The notes beneath the pieces were generated by a model, which was given only the letters and a program-made list of their open reading frames with translations, searched no databases and was not told the DNA's origin. From positions 1 to 14,642 of the forward strand of contig NZ_JZKH01000136.1 in assembly GCF_000961885.1 (NCBI RefSeq): a DNA stretch of 14,642 bases. Direction: 5' to 3'. Shown in pieces: positions 8,623 through 14,642 of the stretch (position 1 is the stretch's first letter; every line of letters begins with the position of its first letter). The DNA comes from Streptomyces rubellomurinus (lineage in GTDB: Bacteria; Actinomycetota; Actinomycetes; Streptomycetales; Streptomycetaceae). The translations under genes and the position numbers were made by a program.

Positions 8623-8649
8623 TGCGGGCGGCCGCGCGTGCTGCCCGGT

Positions 8650-8679
8650 TTGGGCCGGGGAGCGGCCCCCTGGTAGCGT
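8650..8679 (+). promoter_or_regulatory. Probable vegetative promoter of rpsT
   Basis: TTGGGC at 8650-8655 and TAGCGT at 8674-8679 are separated by 18 bases and resemble HrdB-type -35 and -10 elements. Transcription would start near 8686, giving a leader of about 88 bases before the rpsT start. Confidence 0.6.
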
Positions 8680-8773
8680 GGTCAGCTGCACCTGGCCCCG
8701 GCATGCCCTCTCAGCCTGACCGAAGGCCGCCGGTGCGGAACCCGTTCAACTTTTCACAGACTGAGGCTCCTTC

Positions 8774-9043
8774 GTGGCGAACATCAAGTCCCAGATCAAG
8801 CGCAACAAGACCAACGAGAAGGCGCGCCTGCGCAACAAGGCCGTCAAGTCCTCGCTGAAGACCGCTCTGCGCAAGGCCCGTGAGGCCGCTGCCGCCGGCG
8901 AGACCGAGAAGGCCGTCGTGCTGGCCCGCGCCGCCTCCAAGGCGCTGGACAAGGCCGTGAGCAAGGGCGTCATCCACGCCAACCAGGCCGCCAACAAGAA
9001 GTCGGCCATCACCAAGCACGTCGCCTCGGCCGCCCAGGCCTGA
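8774..9043 (+). CDS. rpsT: 30S ribosomal protein S20
   Basis: An 89-residue, Lys/Arg/Ala-rich, all-helical protein matching bacterial S20: it begins [21 protein letters not shown], contains the helix [19 protein letters not shown] and ends with the conserved segment [21 protein letters not shown]20 binds 16S rRNA early in assembly of the small subunit. The GTG start has GAGG at 8763-8766, seven bases upstream. It has its own promoter and is followed by two hairpins, so it appears monocistronic. Length is normal. Confidence 0.98.
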   Translation: MANIKSQIKRNKTNEKARLRNKAVKSSLKTALRKAREAAAAGETEKAVVLARAASKALDKAVSKGVIHANQAANKKSAITKHVASAAQA

Positions 9044-9125
9044 CGTCGCCCCGGGGGCTCCGGCCCCCACCCCGCCCCGGAAACGACCCGGCCCTCTACC
9101 CGGTCCCCGAGGCGGACGAGAACTC

Positions 9126-9165
9126 GCACCGCACGCGGCCTGCGTTCGCCACGCGGGTGCGGTGC
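9126..9165 (+). terminator. First hairpin downstream of rpsT
   Basis: GCACCGCA (9126-9133) pairs with TGCGGTGC (9158-9165), and CGCG (9134-9137) with CGCG (9152-9155) after a two-base bulge, giving a 12-bp stem. It may act with the stronger hairpin that follows. Confidence 0.5.
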
Positions 9166-9175
9166 ACACAGCAGT

Positions 9176-9229
9176 GCGGCAGGCGCCGCGGCAAGCCCCT
9201 TCCCCAGGGGCGGCCGCGGCGCCTGTCGC
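9176..9229 (+). terminator. Strong compound hairpin terminator of rpsT
   Basis: The outer stem pairs 9176-9192 with 9213-9229 (17 pairs including one G-U). After a small internal loop, GCCCCT (9195-9200) pairs with AGGGGC (9206-9211) around a five-base loop. A short T-run (CTTTG) follows. This is the best terminator for rpsT, about 130 bases after the stop. Confidence 0.75.
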
Positions 9230-9246
9230 TTTGCGGGCCCGGGCCC

Positions 9247-9252
9247 TAAGGT
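9247..9252 (+). promoter_or_regulatory. Possible -10 element for the 9322 membrane-protein gene
   Basis: TAAGGT fits the -10 pattern and lies just after the rpsT terminator. No good -35 is present at normal spacing (only TGTCGC at 9224-9229, inside the hairpin). The start would be near 9259, leaving a leader of about 60 bases with GAGGGGG near the ATG. Confidence 0.35.
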
Positions 9253-9321
9253 CGGTCCCGCACCGCCACAGGGCGTCGAGGCGCAGGGGAGCGCCGGTGC
9301 GCCGGACCAGAGGGGGACTCC

Positions 9322-10161
9322 ATGACCATGCCGCCGCCATCGCCGAACGGGCCCGGGTACGGCTACCCGCAGCAGACGCCCGGGACGCCCGGGCCCGCGG
9401 GCTTCGGGCCGCCGCAGCCGGCGGCCGGTGCGGCGGGTGCGGGGGGTGTAGCGGGTGCGCCGGGTGCGGCGGGAGGCTCGGACAGCGGCGCGGGCAGACC
9501 GGCCCGGGGCGGCAGCCTGCGCCGCAACGCCGTCTGGGCCTTCGTCGGCGCCGTGCTCGCCTCCAGCGGCTGGGCCGCCGCCGTCACCCTCGTCCCCGAC
9601 CTGGTCCAGAGCGACACCTCGCCGCGCAGCGTCAGCGCCTTCAAGCTCTCCGACGACTTCTGCGCCAGCGGCAAACCGCAGGAACTCCTCCGGCTGTACA
9701 AGATCCCGGACAGCAGCCCGCCGTACAAGCACACCGACCGGCACGCCAACCTGGACACCATGGTCTGCTCCATGACGCTGGAGCGGAACAGCCCGAGCAC
9801 CGACGACGCCCAGTACGCCGCCTCCTACATGCGCGCCGACCTGCACAAGGCCGTCAACCCGGCGCCCGAGTTCGCCGCCAGCAAGGACGCCTACCGGCAG
9901 CGGAACTACCAGCTCACCGACATCCCCGGCCTCGGCGACGAGGCCTACTTCGCGTACCTCGACGAGACCGGCACGGGCGGCGCCGACAAGACCTGGCACA
10001 ACGTCCACGCCGAGGTGAACGTCCGCGACGGCGGGATGACCTACTTCTTCTCCTGGAGCGGCAGCTACTCGGAGGGCAAGACCAAGGTCCCGAGCAAGGA
10101 GGACCTGCGCGTCGCCATGCAGACCGACACCTGGGCGACCACCCGCTCCCTGCGCACGTAG
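9322..10161 (+). CDS. Single-pass membrane protein of unknown function
   Basis: A 279-residue protein I do not recognise as a named family. Residues 1-65 are a low-complexity Pro/Gly/Ala-rich tail, followed by basic residues (RR at 67-68) and one hydrophobic segment at about 69-92. By the positive-inside rule the tail is cytoplasmic and residues 95-279 are outside the cell. The outer domain has only two cysteines (Cys114 and Cys149), which could form a disulphide, and a pattern (FCASG, CSMTLE, IPGLGDEAYF) that recalls the DUF3558-type extracytoplasmic domains of actinobacteria; that link is only an impression. The ATG has GAGGGGG just upstream. It is convergent with holA with only 40 bases between stops, a gap that contains a 12-bp GC palindrome (10187-10198). 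Confidence 0.8.
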   Translation: MTMPPPSPNGPGYGYPQQTPGTPGPAGFGPPQPAAGAAGAGGVAGAPGAAGGSDSGAGRPARGGSLRRNAVWAFVGAVLASSGWAAAVTLVPDLVQSDTSPRSVSAFKLSDDFCASGKPQELLRLYKIPDSSPPYKHTDRHANLDTMVCSMTLERNSPSTDDAQYAASYMRADLHKAVNPAPEFAASKDAYRQRNYQLTDIPGLGDEAYFAYLDETGTGGADKTWHNVHAEVNVRDGGMTYFFSWSGSYSEGKTKVPSKEDLRVAMQTDTWATTRSLRT

Positions 10162-10201
10162 GCGCGGGAGGACCGTCCGGCCGCCCGGCCCGCGGGCCCC
10201 G

Positions 10202-11200
10202 TCAGTACGACGGGCGGGAGCCGGCCCGGGCGGCGCGGGCCACCGCGACCACCGCACGCTCCAGCGCGTACGCCGGATCGTCCGAACCGCCCTTGACCGC
10301 CGCGTCCGCCTGCGCGATCGCGGTCAGCGCGGCCGCCACGCCGTCGCCCGTCCAGCCGCGCATCTGCTGGCGCACCCGGTCCACCTTCCACGGCGGCATG
10401 CCCAGCTCCCGGGCCAGATCACCCGGGCGCAGATTGCGCCCCGCCGTCGCCAACCGGCCGATGCTGCGCACCCCGGACGCCAGCGCGTAGGTGATGCCGG
10501 TCGGCGGCTGGCCGACCGCCAGCGCCCAGCGCAGCCGCTCCAGCGCCTCCGCCGCCCGGCCGGTCACCGCCAGGTCCGCCACCTCGAAGCCGGTCGCCTC
10601 CGCCCGGCCGCTGTAGTAGCGGGCCACCACCGTCTCGTCGATCGCGCCCTCGACGTCCGAGGTCAACTGGCTGCACGCGGCCGCCAGCTCGCGCAGATCG
10701 CTGCCCAGCGCGTCCAGCAGCGCCTGGCAGGCCTCCGGCGTGGCCGAGCGCCCCAGCGTGCGGAACTCGCCCTTCACGAACGCCAGCCGCTCGCCCGCCT
10801 TGGTCAGCTTCGCGCAGGCCACCTCGCGCCCGCCCAGCTTGCGCCCCGCGTCCAGCAGGCCCTTGCCCTTGGCCCCGCCCGCGTGCACCAGCACGACGAT
10901 CACCTCGTCGGCCGGCGCCTCCAGGTAGGCCTTCAGCTCCTTCACCGCATCCGCCGAGAGGTCCTGCGCGGCCCGGACCACGATCACCTTGCGCTCGGCG
11001 AACAGCGACGGCGTGGTCAACTCGGCCAGACTGCCCGGCTGCAGGCCACCGGGCGGCAGATCCCGCACATCGGTGTCCGGGTCCGCCGCCTTCGCCGCCG
11101 CCACCACCTGGGCGACCGCGCGGTCCAGCAGCAGCTCCTCCTGGCCGACCGCGAGGGTCAGCGGGGCGAGCAGGTCGTCGGGTGCACTCTTCCTGGCCAT
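10202..11200 (-). CDS. holA: DNA polymerase III subunit delta
   Basis: A 332-residue clamp-loader subunit. It opens the beta sliding clamp and works with gamma/tau and delta-prime in the cytoplasm. The N-terminal domain starts LTLAVGQEELLLDRAVAQVV and includes FAERKVIVVRAAQDL; the middle and C-terminal helical domain includes SDLRELAAACSQLTSDVEGAID and the segment PPWKVDRVRQQMRGW. As usual for delta, no Walker A is present. Length is typical. The ATG start at 11200 lacks a clear Shine-Dalgarno; GATGCT eight bases upstream on the coding strand might be a -10 of a leaderless transcript, but the -35 is poor. It diverges from a small ORF 76 bases away. Confidence 0.95.
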   Translation of the reverse strand: MARKSAPDDLLAPLTLAVGQEELLLDRAVAQVVAAAKAADPDTDVRDLPPGGLQPGSLAELTTPSLFAERKVIVVRAAQDLSADAVKELKAYLEAPADEVIVVLVHAGGAKGKGLLDAGRKLGGREVACAKLTKAGERLAFVKGEFRTLGRSATPEACQALLDALGSDLRELAAACSQLTSDVEGAIDETVVARYYSGRAEATGFEVADLAVTGRAAEALERLRWALAVGQPPTGITYALASGVRSIGRLATAGRNLRPGDLARELGMPPWKVDRVRQQMRGWTGDGVAAALTAIAQADAAVKGGSDDPAYALERAVVAVARAARAGSRPSY

Positions 11201-11264
11201 CGCCTACCAGCATCCCACGGGCCGCGGACACTCCCCCGCGCTCCGACTCCGGCCGTCCGGCCTG

Positions 11265-11270
11265 GAGAAT
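11265..11270 (+). promoter_or_regulatory. Possible -10 element of a leaderless small-ORF transcript
   Basis: GAGAAT ends six bases before the GTG start at 11277, the same gap as for the sigma-factor gene. TCCGAC at 11242-11247 is a weak -35 with a 17-base spacer. No Shine-Dalgarno is visible. Confidence 0.4.
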
Positions 11271-11276
11271 GGTCCG

Positions 11277-11573
11277 GTGACCGAGAACCACCACCCGGCC
11301 GGCCTCCCGGCCGTCGACGACCCGTACGCGCGCCAGCTGCTCGTCCTCCCGGACCGCGACACCGCCGAGGAGACCGCCGAAGAACTCGCCGCCGCCCAGC
11401 CCGACCTCGACGAACCCGAGATCGTCCGCGACGCCCTGGCCGGCGAGGACGACGCCGAGGACGCCCAGTGGCTCCTCGTCCTCGACGCCCCGGACGGCGG
11501 CTGGACCCCGGCCCTGCTCCACGCCCTCGACACCCTCGCCGCCGCCCACGAAGGCTGGCGCGAAGAGGCCTGA
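11277..11573 (+). CDS. Small acidic protein of unknown function
   Basis: A 98-residue protein, very rich in Asp, Glu and Ala, without signal peptide, membrane segment or cysteine. It contains LVLPDRDTAEETAEELAAAQPDLDEPEIVRD and a second part, DAQWLLVLDAPDGGWTPALLHALDTLAAAHEGW, that looks like a short alpha/beta unit. I do not recognise the family. The open frame extends upstream to 10989, but that part overlaps holA on the other strand; the GTG at 11277 is preferred because it directly follows a -10-like element and begins where the acidic, non-shadow composition begins. Codon use agrees with a real gene (strong GC3). Confidence 0.7.
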   Translation: MTENHHPAGLPAVDDPYARQLLVLPDRDTAEETAEELAAAQPDLDEPEIVRDALAGEDDAEDAQWLLVLDAPDGGWTPALLHALDTLAAAHEGWREEA

Positions 11574-11933
11574 GCAGCACCGGCGCCGCCGGCGCCCTCC
11601 GCCGGCGCCTCCACTCCGCCCACGCCCTCACCGACATCCGCACCGCCCCACGCCCGCTTCCGGGAAAGCGCCCTCGACGGCAAGATCGCCATCACCTTCC
11701 GACCCCCGGCCCCGGCGTGCCGCGGCACCGCCCGGCGGCACGCCGGAGCTCCCGGCGAATCCCCAAGTACCGTGGTGAGGAGCCCAGTCGGTGAGAAATC
11801 GGTAAGACGCCCGGCCCCCGCACACACGAGCCCGGCACCGTTCACCTGCCCGCCGCCGCCGGTACACCGACGACTCCCACCCTGGGGGCGCACCGCCGCA
11901 GCCACCTCCCCTCCCCGCCCACAGGAGCCCTCC
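11574..11933. other. 360-base intergenic region with hairpins
   Basis: No convincing gene is seen. A small hairpin lies at 11587-11607 (8-bp stem) and a better one at 11712-11746. Downstream, TACCGT at 11768-11773 and TAAGAC at 11803-11808 resemble -10 elements for the phosphatase gene, but neither has a good -35. An in-frame ATG at 11772 would add 54 residues to the phosphatase, but that stretch is Pro/Arg-rich, lacks a Shine-Dalgarno and would bury the signal peptide. Confidence 0.6.
11712..11746. terminator. Hairpin, probable terminator of the small acidic gene
   Basis: Arms 11712-11723 and 11735-11746 form a perfect 12-bp GC-rich stem with an 11-base loop. It lies 140 bases after the small ORF, so it could instead belong to the phosphatase leader. 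Confidence 0.5.
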
Positions 11934-13583
11934 GTGACCCGTCGCTATGTTCGGCTGGCCGCCACCCTCGGCGCCGCCGGTGTGCTCGCCGGATCCACCG
12001 TCGCCCAGGCAGCCGCCGCCCAGGCAGCCACCGAGGAGGGCCGCGGCGCCCACGCCCAGCACGTCCTCCTGGTCTCCGTCGACGGCCTGCACCAGTCGGA
12101 CCTCACCTGGTTCGTGGCCCAGCACCCCCAGTCGGCCCTCGCCCGACTCGTCCACGGCGGCGTCGAGTACACCCACGCCGCCACCACCAACCCCTCCGAC
12201 TCCTTCCCCGGCATGGTCGCCCAACTCACCGGCGGCGGCCCCGGCACCACCGGCGTCTACTACGACGACAGCTACGACGCCGCGCTGCTCCCCGCCGGCA
12301 CCACCGACTGCACGAACGCCAAGCCCGGGGCCGAGGTGGACCTCACCGAGAACCTCGACCGGAACCAGGACGCGCTCGACGCCGGCCAGGGCCTCACCGG
12401 CCTGCCCGGCTCCATCCTGCGGATGACCGGCTGGCCCCAGACCCTGCTCGACCCGGCCAAACTCCCGGTCGACCCGCACACCTGCAAGCCCGTCCAGCCG
12501 CACTCCTACCTCCGGGTGAACACCGTCTTCGAGGTCGCCCGCCAGGCCGGGCTGCGCACCGCCTGGTCCGACAAGCACGCCGCCTACGACATCCTCAACG
12601 GCCCCTCCGGCGAAGGCATCCAGGACCTCTTCACCCCGGAGATCAACAGCAGGGCCACCGGGTACAGCGGCGACTGGACCAAGGACAACCAGGCCACCGA
12701 GCAGTACGACACGTACAAGGTGCAGGCCGTCCTCAACGAGATCGACGGCTACGACCACAGCCGCACCGCACCGGTCGGCACCCCGGCCGTCTTCGGCCTC
12801 AACCTCCAGTCGGTCTCCACCGCGCAGAAGCTCAAGACCTCAGACGGCCTCCAGGGCGGCTACGCCACCAAGGGCGTGCCCGGGCCGCTGCTCGCCAAGA
12901 ACCTGGAATTCGTCGACCGGCAGATCGACGCGCTCACCCGCGAACTGCGCAAGCAGCACCTGGACGGCTCCACCACCGTCATCCTCTCGGCCAAGCACGG
13001 CCAGTCCCCGACCGACCCGACCGCGCTCAACCGGATCGACGACGGCCCGCTGCTGGACGGCCTCAACGCCGCCTGGAAGGCCGCCCACCCGGGCTCCGGC
13101 GCGCTCGTCGCCCACGCCGTCGACGACGACGGCGTGCTGCTCTGGCTGAACGACCGCTCCTCCGCCGCCACCCAATTCGCCACGACCTACCTGCTGGCGC
13201 AGAACGGCAACGGCGTCGACATCGGCGGCAAGGCCCGCCCGTTCACCCGCAGCGGCCTCGAAACGGTCTACGCCGGCGAGGAGGCCGCCGACCGCTTCCA
13301 CGTCGCCCCGGGCGACTCCCGGGTGCCCGACGTCTTCGGCGTCGCGCAGTACGGCGTCGTCTACACCGGCGGCAGCAAGATCGCCGAGCACGGCGGCGCC
13401 CACGCCGACGACCTCGACGTGCCGCTGGTCGTCTCCGGCGCCGGCACCCCGGGCGGCGTCCGCTCGGACGAGAAGGTCGAGACCAAGCAGATCGCGCCGA
13501 CCATCCTGAAGCTGCTCGGCCTCCAGCCCCACGCACTGCAGGCCGTCCGCGAGGAGCACACCAAGGCGCTGCCGGTCCGCTGA
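11934..13583 (+). CDS. Secreted alkaline-phosphatase-superfamily hydrolase (phosphodiesterase/nucleotide pyrophosphatase-like)
   Basis: A 549-residue protein exported by a signal peptide (residues 1-32: TRRYVRLAA, hydrophobic core, AQAAAAQAA cleavage region). The GTG start has AGGAG at 11923-11927, six bases upstream. The core resembles the type I phosphodiesterase/NPP branch: metal ligand Asp50 in LLVSVDGLH; the nucleophile region NPSDSFPGM (86-94) with Ser90 where NPPs usually have Thr; a GGPGTTGVYYDD block after it; a late HGGAH (486-490) that can supply a metal-binding His. Two classical motifs look altered: the PDxxGH position reads FGLNLQSVSTAQK (287-299), and the SDHG motif reads SAKHG (352-356). 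It probably hydrolyses extracellular phosphate esters or diesters, but the substrate is unknown and activity is not certain. It stands alone, followed by a regulator gene. Confidence 0.85.
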   Translation: MTRRYVRLAATLGAAGVLAGSTVAQAAAAQAATEEGRGAHAQHVLLVSVDGLHQSDLTWFVAQHPQSALARLVHGGVEYTHAATTNPSDSFPGMVAQLTGGGPGTTGVYYDDSYDAALLPAGTTDCTNAKPGAEVDLTENLDRNQDALDAGQGLTGLPGSILRMTGWPQTLLDPAKLPVDPHTCKPVQPHSYLRVNTVFEVARQAGLRTAWSDKHAAYDILNGPSGEGIQDLFTPEINSRATGYSGDWTKDNQATEQYDTYKVQAVLNEIDGYDHSRTAPVGTPAVFGLNLQSVSTAQKLKTSDGLQGGYATKGVPGPLLAKNLEFVDRQIDALTRELRKQHLDGSTTVILSAKHGQSPTDPTALNRIDDGPLLDGLNAAWKAAHPGSGALVAHAVDDDGVLLWLNDRSSAATQFATTYLLAQNGNGVDIGGKARPFTRSGLETVYAGEEAADRFHVAPGDSRVPDVFGVAQYGVVYTGGSKIAEHGGAHADDLDVPLVVSGAGTPGGVRSDEKVETKQIAPTILKLLGLQPHALQAVREEHTKALPVR

Positions 13584-13608
13584 CACCCGGCCGGGCCACC
13601 TCGTCCTG

Positions 13609-13641
13609 TTCCAACCTGGCGCGCACAACGACCAGTTGGAA
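13609..13641. promoter_or_regulatory. Dyad TTCCAAC/GTTGGAA before the ArsR-type gene
   Basis: TTCCAAC (13609-13615) and GTTGGAA (13635-13641) are perfect inverted repeats with 19 bases between; CTGG (13616-13619) and CCAG (13632-13635) extend the pairing with one bulge. It lies 58 bases before the regulator ATG and 26 bases after the phosphatase stop. It may be an operator for that regulator or a weak terminator. No clear promoter elements are seen beside it. Confidence 0.45.
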
Positions 13642-13698
13642 GAATCGGCAGCTGCAGCAGCACCCGCGGCGGCACACCGGACGGGCGGCGGAGGGCAC

Positions 13699-14642
13699 AT
13701 GGTCTACCGGTTCCACTTCACCGGCGCCGACCTCGCCCGCACCCGCGTCGCACCGTCCGTCCCGCCGCTGGAAGAGCTCAGCATCGCGCTGCGCGTCCTC
13801 CAGGACCGCAACCAGGCCCTGCGCTTCGGCACCTGGCGCCGCGAAGTCTGGGCCCGCCTGCCGCCCGGGGCGCGCATGGTGCTCGACCTGACACCCCGGC
13901 ACGGCTGGACGCCCGGCTTCCTGAGCCCCAGGGGGCCGGGCGGCGTCCCCGAGCTGCTGGAGCAGGTCGCCGCCACGCCGACCACGCGGCTCCGGACGAC
14001 CCTGGCCCAGATCGCCGAGCGGCAGCGCCTGCCCGGCTGGGCCGCCCGGCTGGGCGACAGCCCCGAGGCACTGCGGCAGCTCGTCGACGCCCTCGGCCAG
14101 GTCCACGCGGTCGCCCTGGCCCCGTACTGGCCCCAGGTCACCGCCCAGATCGCGGCCGACCGGGCCGTCCGGTCCCACGACCTCCTGCACGGCGGCGTCG
14201 AACGGCTGCTGCACGGGCTCTACCCGCCGCGCATCCGGTGGCGGGCACCCGTCCTGGAGGTCGACCTGGTCTCCGGCCTGGAGGGCGACGTCCACCTCGA
14301 AGGCCGCGGCCTGCTCCTGGTGCCGTCCGTGTTCGCCACCCAGGCACCCGTGGTGAACCCGGACGCCGAACCCCAGCCCGTCCTGACCTACCCCGCCCAC
14401 CGCGACGAGCAGGCCGGACCCCTGACCCTCACCACCCGCACCGCGCCCCACGACACCCCGGCCCCACTCACCGCCCTGCTGGGCCGCACCCGCGCCGCCG
14501 TCCTGCACGTCATCGCGCAACGCCCCGGCTGCACAACCGGCGAGATCGCCACGGCCCTGGCCATCGGCCCCTCCGGCGCCAGCCAACACGCCACCATGCT
14601 GCGCGAAGCCGGCCTGATCACCACCCTCCGCCACCACAACAC
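13699..14642 (+). CDS. ArsR-type winged-helix regulator, DUF5937-like, C-terminus cut by window end
   Basis: The frame from ATG 13699 stays open to the window end: 314 codons plus two bases. GGAGG at 13690-13694 precedes the start by four bases. The first 255 residues resemble the DUF5937 sensor-like domain common in streptomycete regulators: MVYRFHFTGADLARTRVAPSVPPLEELSIALRVLQ, then a helical region with YWPQVTAQIAADRAVRSHDLLHGGVERLL. Residues 264-314 are an ArsR-type helix-turn-helix: TRAAVLHVIAQRP, GCTTGEIATALAIGPSGASQHATMLREAGLI. The wing lies outside the window. No metal-binding Cys cluster is visible, so it is unlikely to be a classical metal sensor. It probably acts as a DNA-binding repressor; its targets and ligand are unknown. 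Confidence 0.85.
   Translation, partial: MVYRFHFTGADLARTRVAPSVPPLEELSIALRVLQDRNQALRFGTWRREVWARLPPGARMVLDLTPRHGWTPGFLSPRGPGGVPELLEQVAATPTTRLRTTLAQIAERQRLPGWAARLGDSPEALRQLVDALGQVHAVALAPYWPQVTAQIAADRAVRSHDLLHGGVERLLHGLYPPRIRWRAPVLEVDLVSGLEGDVHLEGRGLLLVPSVFATQAPVVNPDAEPQPVLTYPAHRDEQAGPLTLTTRTAPHDTPAPLTALLGRTRAAVLHVIAQRPGCTTGEIATALAIGPSGASQHATMLREAGLITTLRHHN

Noticed and set aside
9162..10490. 442-residue plus-strand frame overlapping the membrane-protein gene
   Set aside because: Arg/Pro/Gln-rich shadow; the competing frame has a Shine-Dalgarno, a transmembrane segment and balanced composition.
11772..11933. Upstream ATG start for the phosphatase
   Set aside because: It would put 54 Pro/Arg-rich residues before a good signal peptide, and the GTG at 11934 has a proper AGGAG.
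13243..14637. 464-residue minus-strand frame opposite the phosphatase end and regulator
   Set aside because: Low-complexity shadow; the plus-strand frame encodes a recognisable DUF5937-like protein with helix-turn-helix.

Overview
The window is very GC-rich, with GTG/ATG starts, strong third-position GC bias and an actinobacterial gene set (GTP-dependent LepA, ribosomal protein S20, DNA polymerase III delta, an ECF41-type sigma factor, a DUF5937-like ArsR regulator). It looks like chromosomal DNA of a streptomycete (Streptomyces, Kitasatospora or a close relative). I see no tRNA, rRNA, insertion sequence, phage gene or CRISPR array.

Layout. (1) 141-3904, plus strand: two translationally coupled half-transporter ABC exporter genes that together make one asymmetric heterodimer, closed by a very strong hairpin. 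(2) 4002-6130, plus strand: an ECF41 (SigJ-like) sigma factor with a fused SnoaL-like domain, followed by an NDH-2-like FAD/NAD(P) oxidoreductase. The gap between them holds a 15-bp tandem repeat that duplicates the stop codon, and a plausible ECF41-type promoter in front of the oxidoreductase. (3) 6210-8078, minus strand: lepA, convergent with the oxidoreductase across a shared bidirectional terminator. (4) 8268-8573: a small antibiotic-biosynthesis-monooxygenase-fold protein. (5) 8774-9043: rpsT with a recognisable promoter and hairpin terminators. (6) 9322-10161: a single-pass membrane protein of unknown function. (7) 10202-11200, minus strand: holA. (8) 11277-11573: a small acidic protein, probably from a leaderless transcript, divergent from holA. 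(9) 11934-13583: a secreted alkaline-phosphatase-superfamily hydrolase with unusual active-site motifs. (10) 13699 to the window end: an ArsR-type regulator of the DUF5937-like kind, cut off inside its helix-turn-helix domain.

How the parts work together. lepA, rpsT and holA are core translation and replication genes. The clearest functional modules are the ABC heterodimer (one degenerate and one consensus ATP site predicted from motifs) and the ECF41 sigma/oxidoreductase pair, where the sigma factor is inferred to drive its neighbour. The phosphatase, the DUF5937-like regulator and the small ORFs look like accessory or lineage-specific genes. Nothing seen here is clearly a wholly new system; the best leads are the ECF41 target promoter with its overlapping dyad, the stop-codon repeat, and the atypical metal-site motifs of the phosphatase.
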